Shown in pieces: positions 24,779 to 33,161 of a stretch of 64,000 nt of DNA. The stretch lies in the NCBI RefSeq assembly GCF_020084865.1, contig NZ_CP071953.1:806001-870000 (forward strand), read 5' to 3'. The position numbers and the translations under genes are program-made. Each line of letters begins with the position of its first letter. Position 1 is the stretch's first letter. The notes beneath the pieces are model-generated. The model was given only the letters and a program-made list of their open reading frames with translations, was not told the origin of the DNA and searched no databases. The DNA is from Candidatus Kaistella beijingensis (GTDB taxonomy: Bacteria; Bacteroidota; Bacteroidia; Flavobacteriales; Weeksellaceae).

Positions 24779-25345
24779 TTATTTAATCTTACTCTGCTTA
24801 TGGATAACTTTCATTGCTAAAGTCGCGAAAAATCCGCCGAGAAAAAATCCCATTCCTGCCCCCATCAAAACATCCATCGGAAAATGTACCCCGAGATAAA
24901 TCCGACTGTAAGAAACCATTGCTGCCCAAAAGAAAAGTAAATATGGAAGAAACCGATATTTTCTGAAAAGCAACATACTCATAAAAGTCGCAATAAAAAA
25001 CGTGTTTGAAGCATGTGCCGAATAAAATCCAAATTGTCCGCCGCATTGAACTTCACGCATTAAATGGCCTAAACTTGGATCGTGACAAGGTCTCAATCTT
25101 GCAATTCCTGTTTTGAAAATTCCGGCAAGTTGGTCAGAAACTGTTACTCCTAATGCAATGAAAATCAAAATGAAAAGTAAATTTCGGAGTTTGTAATTTT
25201 TGTAAAGTAAATACAGAAAAATAACGTAAAGCGGAATCCAAAGCCAAGTCCCGGAAACCATCGTCCAAAATCGGTCGAAAGGTTCGCTCCCCAAATTGTT
25301 AAGGAAGAGGAATGCTTGTTTGTCTTCTTGGATGATTTCGTGCAT
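24779..25345 (-). CDS. PAP2 family membrane phosphatase
   Basis: The 188-residue protein has about five membrane segments and the three PAP2 motifs: KTGIARLRPCHDP (KxxxxxxRP), YSAHASNTFF (PSGH-equivalent, here SAH) and SRIYLGVHFPMDVLMG (SRxxxxxHxxxD). It probably dephosphorylates undecaprenyl diphosphate, phosphatidate or lipid A from the periplasmic side; the clade cannot be set by eye. The longest frame begins at a TTG 60 nt further up, but MHEIIQEDK at 25345 is a normal PAP2 N-terminus. A 12-bp perfect hairpin stands 4 nt before this ATG. Confidence 0.87.
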   Translation of the reverse strand: MHEIIQEDKQAFLFLNNLGSEPFDRFWTMVSGTWLWIPLYVIFLYLLYKNYKLRNLLFILIFIALGVTVSDQLAGIFKTGIARLRPCHDPSLGHLMREVQCGGQFGFYSAHASNTFFIATFMSMLLFRKYRFLPYLLFFWAAMVSYSRIYLGVHFPMDVLMGAGMGFFLGGFFATLAMKVIHKQSKIK

Positions 25346-25349
25346 AAGA

Positions 25350-25376
25350 AATTTTTGAAATATTATTTCAAAAATT
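25350..25376. repeat. Perfect 12-bp hairpin directly before the PAP2 start
   Basis: AATTTTTGAAAT (25350-25361) and ATTTCAAAAATT (25365-25376) pair fully around ATT. It lies 4 nt upstream of the minus-strand ATG and has no strong T-run after it, so it could modulate translation or be a remnant of a repeat. Confidence 0.6.
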
Positions 25377-25422
25377 GAAATTATTAAGATGAAAATAGAT
25401 AACAAAAATAAAAAAACTCTTC

Positions 25423-25463
25423 GTTACTTTTGCCTTGATGCAAAAGTAACCAAAAAATCAAGA
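25423..25463. repeat. Dispersed-type palindrome with pseudoknot-like pairing
   Basis: GTTACTTTTGC (25423-25433) pairs with GCAAAAGTAAC (25440-25450). The 6-nt loop CTTGAT is itself complementary to ATCAAG at 25458-25463. It lies in the tatA-PAP2 gap. The motif with this order is familiar as an intergenic repeat in Bacteroidetes. Confidence 0.6.
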
Positions 25464-25508
25464 CTGGATCTTTTTGCTAAAAAATTTCCTAGTTCAGAAA
25501 AAAAAAGT

Positions 25509-25832
25509 TTATCTGCTTACAGGTCCTTCATGGTCGTCTTTCTCGGCGAGGTTTTCTTTCGGTTTGGAACGTTCGGCGATGGCATCTTTTTCAAGGTCGG
25601 TCATCGGGTTGAAATCCTTTGCCTGCTGTTTTACCTTTTCGATTTCCTTTTTGATTTCGGAAACGGGATTGTCCGTTTCTTTCAGAATTTCGGTTTTCAC
25701 GTCTTCCATCGCGCCCCGCATTTTGCGAACGCCTGCTCCCAAATCACGGGCAATTTGCGGCAATTTCTCGGGTCCGAATAAAACGACGATTGCAACGGCA
25801 ATCAAAAGCATTTCGCCAATACTTAATTCCAT
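25509..25832 (-). CDS. tatA: Twin-arginine translocase subunit TatA/TatE
   Basis: The 107-residue protein has one N-terminal membrane helix (GEMLLIAVAIVVLFGPEKLP), the conserved F-G-P-x-K-L-P hinge and an amphipathic helix (IARDLGAGVRKMRGAMEDVK), followed by a long charged tail. It forms the protein-conducting part of the Tat pathway, which exports folded proteins. TatC is not in the window. A TAnnTTTG element lies 4 nt before the ATG. Confidence 0.92.
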   Translation of the reverse strand: MELSIGEMLLIAVAIVVLFGPEKLPQIARDLGAGVRKMRGAMEDVKTEILKETDNPVSEIKKEIEKVKQQAKDFNPMTDLEKDAIAERSKPKENLAEKDDHEGPVSR

Positions 25833-25836
25833 GCGG

Positions 25837-25844
25837 CAAAATTA
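25837..25844 (-). promoter_or_regulatory. TAnnTTTG -7 element of tatA
   Basis: On the minus strand TAATTTTG ends 4 nt before the ATG at 25832; a leaderless mRNA is expected. Confidence 0.6.
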
Positions 25845-25877
25845 CGAAAGTTTATGAAACAGCATTTGTTATTCAAC

Positions 25878-28373
25878 TTAAATTCTTCTTAAAAGTTTAA
25901 AGACATCAAACCACAAAACAGAAATCACCGCCGCAGAAAACGCAGTTCCGATTTGCATTAAACTTAATTCTTGTAATTTGAAAAACATGGAAACTGGTGG
26001 GAAATAAATCATCAATGAAAGTACCGCCAAAGTTATCAAAGTCACGTAGATCAAAAGATTGTTCTTGTTTTTCAATGTTTCAAAAGTCGTGTAAAAGAAT
26101 GAGCGATTACAGAAACTCAATAAAATGTTAGAAAAAATCAAAGTCGTGAAAACCATAGAACGAGTCAGTTCTTCACTTCCGCCACTTCTTGCCGTCATTT
26201 GGTAAATGAAAAGAACTCCTAAAGTAATCACCAAACCTTGAATAATACTCACCACTAATTCTCTCAAATTTAGGAAAGTCTCCGTCATTGGTCGTGGTTT
26301 TCGGAGCATGGTGTTTTTTTCCATCGGTTCGTTTTCATAGACGATGGAGCAAGTCGGACCCATCACCAACTCAAGGAAAATGACATGAACCGGCGTGAAA
26401 ATTTGAGGATACACCCAACCCAAAAACAACGGCAACGAAACGGTAAGAATAATAGGAATGTGAATGGAAATAATGTACTGAACCGCTTTTTTGATGTTGG
26501 TGTAAATTCTTCGTCCTGAAGCAATTGCGGTCACTAAATTTCCCAAATCATCATTCGTCAAAACTACAGAAGCGGCTGCTTTTGCGATTTCCGTTCCTTT
26601 TTTTCCCATTGCGACTCCAATGTGAGATGCTTTCAAAGCGGGACCATCGTTGACGCCGTCTCCCAACATTGCGACTACTTCCCCATTATTCTTTAAAGCG
26701 TTGATGACGGAAAGTTTTGCTTCGGGAAACATTCTGGTAAACAAGGTTTTTTCTTCGGAAACTTTTTGGAGTTTGGTTTCGTCTAAATGGAAAATTTCTG
26801 TTCCTGTAGTTGTTTGTGAAGCGTTTTTGATTCCTGCTTTTTCGGCGATGGTTTTGGTAGTTTCAGCATTGTCGCCTGTAATTACTTTCACCTTGATTCC
26901 GGCATCGTAGATATGTTTAAAAACTTCCTGAATTCCCTTTTTCGGTGGATCGTAAAATACCACAAAACCAAGAAAATCAAATTTAAGATCCTGTTGTTTT
27001 TTCGGGAAATCGCTTCCTTCAAAATTGGATTTTCCAACGCCTAAAACTCGGAATCCCTGTCTTCCGAATTGGTGGATTTTATGTTGTAAAGCTTCTTTTT
27101 GCGAATCGGAGAGTTTTGAAACATTCAAAATTGCTTCGGGAGCTCCTTTTGCGGCGATGATTCTTTCTCCTTTTTCATTCTCGAAAAAATGCGTCATCAT
27201 GGGTGGATTTCCTTCCAACGGATATTCGTGGAACATGTTATAATGAGTCCGTAAATCTTCTTTTTGCGTTTTCTTGTAAACTTCGTGCAGCGTTTTTTCC
27301 ATCGGATCAAAAGGAACTGGCTCGCTCGACCACATCGCATAACTGATTAATTGGGAGATTTCAGGATTATTAAATTCATTTTCAGAATAAGTTTTATCGT
27401 TTTTAAAATCATAAACCGAATTCAGTTTCATGGAATTTTCGGTAATTGTTCCGGTTTTATCGGTGCAAATTACAGTCGTGCTTCCCAAAGTTTCCACGAT
27501 TGCACTTTTCTTGATAATGATTCCTTCCCGCATTAATTTCCAAGCACCTAATGCCATAAATGTGGTAAAAGCAACGGGAATTTCTTCTGGCAGAATCGAC
27601 ATTGCGAGTGTTAATCCATTCAAAAGACTGTTGACGAAATCTCGGGTGTGGTAATAATTGAAAACACAAACCATCAGAAAAACCACAATTCCGATGATTG
27701 CCATATTTTTCACAAACTTCTCAATCTGAATCTGCAACGGCGATTTTTCTTCCTTAATATTCTGAAGGGAATCTCCTATTTTTCCAAGCTTGGTTTCCTT
27801 GCCAATTTTTTCAACCTCGAAAACAGCCAGTCCGGAAACCGTTAAAGTTCCGCTGAAGACTTCGTTATCATCAGAATCTCTATCTTTAAAAACCGAAAAA
27901 CTTTCTCCAGTCAAAGAAGATTGATTCACCGAAAAATCGTTGCTGTGAAGAATTTTTCCATCGGCGTTGATCATTTTTCCTTCTTCGGTAATGCATAAAT
28001 CTCCGACGACAATTTCATGGGTGGGAATTGAAATGATTTTAGAATTCCGAATGACTTTGCTTAAAGGTTCGTTGAGCTTCTCCAATTCTTCCAAAGCCTT
28101 TTTACTTCGGTTGTCCTGATAAAAAGAGATTCCTGAAACTGCCACAATTGCGAAAAACATAAAGGCAGCTTCACCGTAATTTCCGACAATCAAATAAATT
28201 AGCGTGATGATGATTAAAAGAATCAGCATCGGTTCTTTCAGAATATCTAAAAGGAGCGAAAACCAAGTTGATTTTTCGGTTTCCTTCATTTTGTTTTCGC
28301 CAAATTTTGACCTTGATTCGAGAACTTGAGTGTCATTAAGTCCGGTGAAGTTTTCGGGAATATTGAAATCCAT
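25878..28373 (-). CDS. Cation-translocating P-type ATPase (P2-like)
   Basis: The 831-residue membrane pump has TGES in the actuator domain, the phosphorylation loop ICTDKTGTITEN, KGAPEAIL in the nucleotide domain and the hinge MLGDGVNDGPALK. Membrane segments are arranged 2+2+6. The fourth-helix ion motif is PEEIP, compared with PEGLP in SERCA-type calcium pumps, so the ion (calcium, sodium or another cation) is not certain. No N-terminal heavy-metal domain is present, which argues against a P1B metal exporter. Neighbours do not point to a specific ion. Confidence 0.93.
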   Translation of the reverse strand: MDFNIPENFTGLNDTQVLESRSKFGENKMKETEKSTWFSLLLDILKEPMLILLIIITLIYLIVGNYGEAAFMFFAIVAVSGISFYQDNRSKKALEELEKLNEPLSKVIRNSKIISIPTHEIVVGDLCITEEGKMINADGKILHSNDFSVNQSSLTGESFSVFKDRDSDDNEVFSGTLTVSGLAVFEVEKIGKETKLGKIGDSLQNIKEEKSPLQIQIEKFVKNMAIIGIVVFLMVCVFNYYHTRDFVNSLLNGLTLAMSILPEEIPVAFTTFMALGAWKLMREGIIIKKSAIVETLGSTTVICTDKTGTITENSMKLNSVYDFKNDKTYSENEFNNPEISQLISYAMWSSEPVPFDPMEKTLHEVYKKTQKEDLRTHYNMFHEYPLEGNPPMMTHFFENEKGERIIAAKGAPEAILNVSKLSDSQKEALQHKIHQFGRQGFRVLGVGKSNFEGSDFPKKQQDLKFDFLGFVVFYDPPKKGIQEVFKHIYDAGIKVKVITGDNAETTKTIAEKAGIKNASQTTTGTEIFHLDETKLQKVSEEKTLFTRMFPEAKLSVINALKNNGEVVAMLGDGVNDGPALKASHIGVAMGKKGTEIAKAAASVVLTNDDLGNLVTAIASGRRIYTNIKKAVQYIISIHIPIILTVSLPLFLGWVYPQIFTPVHVIFLELVMGPTCSIVYENEPMEKNTMLRKPRPMTETFLNLRELVVSIIQGLVITLGVLFIYQMTARSGGSEELTRSMVFTTLIFSNILLSFCNRSFFYTTFETLKNKNNLLIYVTLITLAVLSLMIYFPPVSMFFKLQELSLMQIGTAFSAAVISVLWFDVFKLLRRI

Positions 28374-28541
28374 TTTATTTTTAAAAATTGAATGTTAAAA
28401 ATAATGAAAATTATTTGCAAATGGAATATGAAGTTGGTCAGAAAATATCGCTCAATTTAAACGCAAAGACGACGACTCTTTAAACTGCTTTTTCGTTTTC
28501 AAGTTCGCAAAGGCGTTTCACTTAGCAGAGTAACATCTCTT
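28374..28541. other. Gap with repeat-like sequence
   Basis: The 168-nt gap holds no gene. Its middle contains AAACGCAAAG and further on CGCAAAGGCGTTT, which form inverted AAACGC/GCGTTT arms and look like degenerate intergenic repeat text. Confidence 0.4.
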
Positions 28542-29762
28542 TTAGATTTTCTTCCTTTTAAAAACAAAATACACAATCACCGCACTAATCGTCATTAGTA
28601 AAAATCCGAGAAAAAACGGAGCACCTGCAAATTTAAACGGAGCATGGTCGTGGGTGAAATAATAGAAAGTATTCGTCATTAAAGGTGGACCAACAATCGC
28701 CGTCAAACTGATTAAACTTGCTAAAGCGCCCTGTAATTCGCCCTGTTCATTTTTTGGAACTTCCGATGAAATCACGGACTGTAAAGCGGGACCTGCAATT
28801 CCGCCTAAACCATAAGGAATTAAAAATGCAAACATCATCCAACTTTGACTTGCAAATGCGAACAAAACCATTCCGATGGCGTATAAAGTGAGTCCGTAGA
28901 AAATACTTCTTGCATCACCAATTTTGGGCTGAATGATTCGGATTAAATATCCTTGAACCAAAGCCGCCATAAATCCCGAAACTCCGAGAGAAATTCCGAC
29001 CATTCTTTCGGTCCAGCCAAATTTGTACATGGTGAAGAATGTCCAATTGGTTTGTACAGCGTGACCTGCAATGTAAACGAAAACCAATGCGGCAATTAAT
29101 CCTAATATTTGTGGATATTTACGAAGTTGAAGTAAGGAACCGACGGGATTTGCACGTTTCCAATCAAATTTTCGCCGGTGTTCTTTGTCTAAACTTTCTG
29201 GGAGAATAAACCATCCGTAAAGAAAATTAATCAGACATAAAATCGACGCAGCGTAGAAAGGAACTCTGGCTCCGTAATGTCCGAGAACTCCACCAATAAC
29301 GGGACCGATGATGAAACCTAAACCAAAAGCGGCTCCAATCATCCCGAAGTTTTTTGCCCGGTCTTCATCCGTGGAAATATCTGCGATGTAGGCACTTGCT
29401 GTGGTAATACTCGCTCCTGTAACTCCCGAGAAAATTCTCCCCACGAAAAGCCAAAAAATCGTTGGTGCAATCGCCTGGATAAAAAAGTTGATGGAGAAAC
29501 CTAAAAGTGAAAAAAGAATAATAGGTCTTCTTCCGTATTTGTCGCTCAATCCGCCTAAAACTGATGCGAAAACAAACTGCATTGCTGCATAAACGAAACT
29601 CAACCAACCTCCGTATTGTGAAGCGACGCTTAAATCGGGATTGTGAATCAGTTCGCGGATTAGTGTCGGAACCACAGGAATTACAATTCCCCATCCTGTA
29701 ATGTCGATGAGCAAAGTAATAAAGATGAAACCGATTGCGGCTGATTTTTGATTTCTTTTCAT
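28542..29762 (-). CDS. MFS transporter, TetA-like (TCR/Tet group)
   Basis: The 406-residue protein has 12 hydrophobic segments. The first loop [19 protein letters not shown] is the MFS motif A, and [13 protein letters not shown] after helix 5 is the antiporter motif C of drug:H+ antiporters. The start of helix 1 ([20 protein letters not shown]) resembles TetA exporters. The export substrate is unknown and resistance should not be assumed. ATG 29762 is chosen because TAnnTTTG lies 8 nt upstream; the longer frame passes through that promoter. Confidence 0.87.
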   Translation of the reverse strand: MKRNQKSAAIGFIFITLLIDITGWGIVIPVVPTLIRELIHNPDLSVASQYGGWLSFVYAAMQFVFASVLGGLSDKYGRRPIILFSLLGFSINFFIQAIAPTIFWLFVGRIFSGVTGASITTASAYIADISTDEDRAKNFGMIGAAFGLGFIIGPVIGGVLGHYGARVPFYAASILCLINFLYGWFILPESLDKEHRRKFDWKRANPVGSLLQLRKYPQILGLIAALVFVYIAGHAVQTNWTFFTMYKFGWTERMVGISLGVSGFMAALVQGYLIRIIQPKIGDARSIFYGLTLYAIGMVLFAFASQSWMMFAFLIPYGLGGIAGPALQSVISSEVPKNEQGELQGALASLISLTAIVGPPLMTNTFYYFTHDHAPFKFAGAPFFLGFLLMTISAVIVYFVFKRKKI

Positions 29763-29770
29763 TGAGGTTG

Positions 29771-29778
29771 CAAAGATA
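29771..29778 (-). promoter_or_regulatory. TAnnTTTG -7 element of the MFS gene
   Basis: On the minus strand TATCTTTG lies 8 nt before the ATG at 29762. Confidence 0.6.
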
Positions 29779-29884
29779 GTTTTTTCAGAAAGATGTGAAT
29801 TGCAATTTCTAAATCGATTTGTAAAATTATTTTTGAGATTCCTCATTGCTTCATCGATGAGGAATGACCAACTTTTTATAATTT

Positions 29885-29933
29885 ATGCGGGGATTTCTTG
29901 GCGCGGCGAAGCCGCGCCAAGAAATCCCCGCAT
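29885..29933. repeat. Perfect 23-bp inverted repeat with GAA loop
   Basis: The left arm 29885-29907 (ATGCGGGGATTTCTTGGCGC and on) is the exact reverse complement of 29911-29933; the loop is GAA. The GC-rich tip GGCGCGGC-GAA-GCCGCGCC stands out from the AT-rich surroundings. It lies between SecDF and the MFS gene, both on the minus strand, without a T-run, so it is better read as a mobile-repeat remnant than as a terminator. Confidence 0.8.
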
Positions 29934-30057
29934 CAAAATTAAAATAGCCCTCATTTCGAACGAACGAAGTTGGAGAAAAATCTCATCTATAATTAAAAGT
30001 AGAGTTATTAAAAAAAATGTCCCTCTTTCGAAGGACAATTTTAGATATGATAAGAAA

Positions 30058-32979
30058 TTATTTCTTTTTCTTTTTCTCAACGACTTCTTTGTCGATGGAG
30101 CTTCTTCCGTGAACTTCTTCTTCTTTTCCTTTTCCTTTCAAGAAATCATAAGCGATTGCCGATGAAATGAAAATAGATGAATACGTACCGAAACCAATAC
30201 CGATTAACAAGCAAAACATAAATCCTCTCAAGTTTTCTCCACCGAAGATGAAGATTGCCAAGATTACAAGAATAGTTGTAAATGAGGTATTGAACGTTCT
30301 ACCCAAAGTACTTGAAATAGAGTCATCGAAAAGTCCCGCCAAAGTAAGCGATTTTTTCTCTCTTAAATACTCCCTGATTCTGTCGAATACAATCACGGTA
30401 TCATTGATGGAATAACCGAGAACCGTAAGAACCGCCGCAATGAAATCCTGATTGATTTCCATGTTAAACGGCATGAATTTGTGCAGCAAAGAGTAAGTTC
30501 CCAAAATGATAATCGCATCGTGGAAAAGTCCCGCAACCGCACCGAGTGAGAATTGCCATTTGTTGAATCGCAACAAAATATAAAGGAAAATTCCCGCCAA
30601 AGCCGCAATAACGGCAAAAGTTCCATGAGATTTGATATCGTCTGCCACAGTAGGTCCTACTTTTGCAGAAGAAACAATTCCTGAATGATCTTTATCCGCA
30701 GATTTGAATTCCTGTAAAGTCATGTTTGCAGGAAGATTTGGTTTCAAACCTTCATACAATTTCTGCTCGATAATTTGGTCGGCTTTCAAAGATTCGTCAT
30801 CGATAAGGTAATCGGTAGAAATTTTCAGCTGATTTCCTGTCCCGAAAGTTTTTGCTTCTACTGCAGAGTTTTTACCATCTTGTGTAGCGAAAAGTTTAAT
30901 TAGGTTTTCCTCTACTTTATTAGCATCAACAGGTTTATCGAATTTTACCACGAAGTTTCTACCGCCGGTAAAGTCGATTCCATATTTAAAGCCGTTAACA
31001 GCGATGGAAATTAAACTCGCAACGGTTAAGAAAGCAGAAATCATGTAGGCATATTTTCTCTTTCCGATAAAGTCGATCCAAATATTTCTGAAAAGATTTT
31101 TTGTAGGCGGAGTCCACACTGAAAGGTGTTTCCCTTTGTTCAATCTCGCAAAAATCATCACCCTCGATAACAATACGGAAGTAAAGAACGTCATCAAGAT
31201 ACCGATGATTAAAGTCACCGCAAAACCTTTGATTGGTCCCGTTCCGAAAATATAAAGAACAACCGCAGTTAAAATTGTAGTTAAGTGACCATCGACAATT
31301 GCAGAAAGTGCGTGTTTGAAACCATCTTTGTAAGCTTCAAGAATATTTTTCCCCGCGAAAAGTTCTTCTTTTGTTCTTTCATAAATAATAACGTTCGTAT
31401 CCACCGCCATTGCCATGGAAAGTACGATCCCCGCAATTCCCGGAAGTGTAAGCGTTGCATCCACAGAATCCATGATTCCGAAGATGTAGAAAAGGTTGAT
31501 GACCATTGCGATTACGGCATAAACTCCTGCTCCACCGTAATAGAAAATGATATAGGCGATAATTACAAGGAATGCGATGATAAACGACAACATTCCCGCA
31601 TCGATCGACGCTTTTCCTAATGAAGGTCCTACAACATCTGCCTGAACAATTTTAGCACTTGCCGGAAGTTTACCTGCACCCAAAACATCCACCAAATCTT
31701 GAGCTTCCTGTTGAGAGAAGTTACCAGAGATTTGCGTTCTACCGTTTGGAATTTCATTTACAACATTTGGTGCGGTATAAACCACATTATCCAAAGTTAC
31801 CGCAACAGGTTTGTTTACGTTTTTACCAGTTAAAGTTTTCCAATCTTTAGAACCTTTTGAGTCCATTTGCATATCCACCACTACTCTTCCAAGTTCGTCG
31901 TAGTTTACTCTTGCAGATTCTACAGCACCATCAACCGGAGCTTTCTGGTTGATGTTTCCACGGATTGCGTAAAGAACCAGATTATTTTCATCGTTCGCTT
32001 CCGGTTTGTAACCCCACATAAATTGGGTGTACTTCACATTTGCAGGACGAAGTCTTTTAGCAATATCTGAATTTAAAATTTTATTAACTGCCGCTGTGTC
32101 AGAAAGTTTGATGTTCCCAACACCGTTTGATCTCAAGGAGTTCAACTGCATTAAGTTTACGAAATTGGTGTTTTTAGGAATTCCCAAAGAGTCGCCTTTC
32201 GCAGCTATCACTGTATTTAACTGCTCGAAATAAGGATAAATCTCCTGAACTTGCTGCACTTCCCAAAATTGAAGTTTCGCAGAAGTTTGAAGCATTTTCT
32301 TTACACGGTCGATGTCTTTAATTCCAGGCATTTCCACAGAAATTCTACCCGTTCCCGGAACTCTTTGAACGTTTGGTTGCGTAACACCCATTTTGTCAAT
32401 ACGCGTTCTAATTACCTCATAAGCAGAACCTTCCGCAGCAGAAATTTTTCTTCTGATGATATTTTTCACTTCCTCATCGGAAGAGTTGTATTTAATCTCG
32501 CTTAAATTGGTATTCCCAAAAATTTCAGGATCTGCAAGTTTCAGGTTGGTTCCTTTCGCTTTGTTTACCGCTGCAAACTGATCGAAGAAATTTTCGATGT
32601 AATTTTTTGTAGAGTTTTTCTGAGCGATATCAGTTTTATCGAGGGTTTCCAGAAGAATAGGGTTGGTAGAATAGTTGGTTAAATCGTTTACCAAATCTCT
32701 TTCATTGATCTCTAGAAGTACGTTGATACCGCCTTTCAAGTCGAGACCCAACTTCATTTCTTTTTCTTTTGCCTTTGAATAATAAAGTTTTGTAAAGCCG
32801 AGATTCAGGGTATCTTTAGAAAGTCTCGCCATTTCTTTCTGATATTTTACAGGATCGTTTCCTGCGATTTCAGTGGCTTGTTTTTCAATTTTTCCAGCAT
32901 ACCAAGTCGGCAACAATTCATTAAGACAGATCAGTCCCAAGATGACCGCGACAAGCGTAATAAGTCCTTTTCCTTGCAT
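30058..32979 (-). CDS. secDF: Protein translocase subunit SecDF (fused)
   Basis: The 973-residue fusion combines SecD (GLDLKGGINVLLEI, the P1 domain, RVPGTGRISVEMPGI, then six helices with VDTNVIIYERTKEEL) and SecF (GIDFTGGRNFVVKF and YSINDTVIVFDRIREYL). These Asp-bearing helices couple proton flow to pulling of exported proteins on the periplasmic side of SecYEG. The single-chain form is usual in Bacteroidetes. The C-terminus is short and basic (EVVEKKKKK). A TAnnTTTG element lies 34 nt upstream of the ATG. Confidence 0.96.
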   Translation of the reverse strand: MQGKGLITLVAVILGLICLNELLPTWYAGKIEKQATEIAGNDPVKYQKEMARLSKDTLNLGFTKLYYSKAKEKEMKLGLDLKGGINVLLEINERDLVNDLTNYSTNPILLETLDKTDIAQKNSTKNYIENFFDQFAAVNKAKGTNLKLADPEIFGNTNLSEIKYNSSDEEVKNIIRRKISAAEGSAYEVIRTRIDKMGVTQPNVQRVPGTGRISVEMPGIKDIDRVKKMLQTSAKLQFWEVQQVQEIYPYFEQLNTVIAAKGDSLGIPKNTNFVNLMQLNSLRSNGVGNIKLSDTAAVNKILNSDIAKRLRPANVKYTQFMWGYKPEANDENNLVLYAIRGNINQKAPVDGAVESARVNYDELGRVVVDMQMDSKGSKDWKTLTGKNVNKPVAVTLDNVVYTAPNVVNEIPNGRTQISGNFSQQEAQDLVDVLGAGKLPASAKIVQADVVGPSLGKASIDAGMLSFIIAFLVIIAYIIFYYGGAGVYAVIAMVINLFYIFGIMDSVDATLTLPGIAGIVLSMAMAVDTNVIIYERTKEELFAGKNILEAYKDGFKHALSAIVDGHLTTILTAVVLYIFGTGPIKGFAVTLIIGILMTFFTSVLLSRVMIFARLNKGKHLSVWTPPTKNLFRNIWIDFIGKRKYAYMISAFLTVASLISIAVNGFKYGIDFTGGRNFVVKFDKPVDANKVEENLIKLFATQDGKNSAVEAKTFGTGNQLKISTDYLIDDESLKADQIIEQKLYEGLKPNLPANMTLQEFKSADKDHSGIVSSAKVGPTVADDIKSHGTFAVIAALAGIFLYILLRFNKWQFSLGAVAGLFHDAIIILGTYSLLHKFMPFNMEINQDFIAAVLTVLGYSINDTVIVFDRIREYLREKKSLTLAGLFDDSISSTLGRTFNTSFTTILVILAIFIFGGENLRGFMFCLLIGIGFGTYSSIFISSAIAYDFLKGKGKEEEVHGRSSIDKEVVEKKKKK

Positions 32980-33013
32980 TGTTAATAGTTTACAACATTA
33001 AAATTATAGTCGG

Positions 33014-33021
33014 CAAATATA
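33014..33021 (-). promoter_or_regulatory. TAnnTTTG -7 element of secDF
   Basis: On the minus strand TATATTTG lies 34 nt before the ATG at 32979. Confidence 0.55.
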
Positions 33022-33081
33022 ATGATTTTCAATAGAATTAAGAATTTTTAACAAAGAATTTCTGATCAAAATTTAAAACAA

Positions 33082-33140
33082 AAAATTCATCAAAATTAAA
33101 TTTCCGCAATTCCCAGAGGACGTTAATTTTGATGAATTTT
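33082..33140 (-). terminator. Large-loop inverted repeat, terminator of hemN
   Basis: AAAATTCATCAAAATTAA (33082-33099) and TTAATTTTGATGAATTTT (33123-33140) are exact reverse complements with a 23-nt loop. On the minus strand a T-run follows, 21 nt after the hemN stop. Confidence 0.6.
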
Positions 33141-33161
33141 AAAAAGATAACAATAACAATT

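Noticed and set aside
25389..25781. 130-codon plus-strand frame containing RYFCLDAKVTKKSR
   Set aside because: Its start is the translation of the palindromic repeat at 25423 and the rest is antisense to tatA.
28542..29762. Calling the MFS exporter a tetracycline-resistance gene
   Set aside because: It has the motifs of the TetA-like group, but these are shared by exporters of many compounds, and no regulator such as TetR lies next to it.
29763..30057. Small gene between secDF and the MFS gene
   Set aside because: Frames in this 295-nt gap run through the large palindrome or the MFS promoter and show no family features; only the palindrome and promoter are supported.
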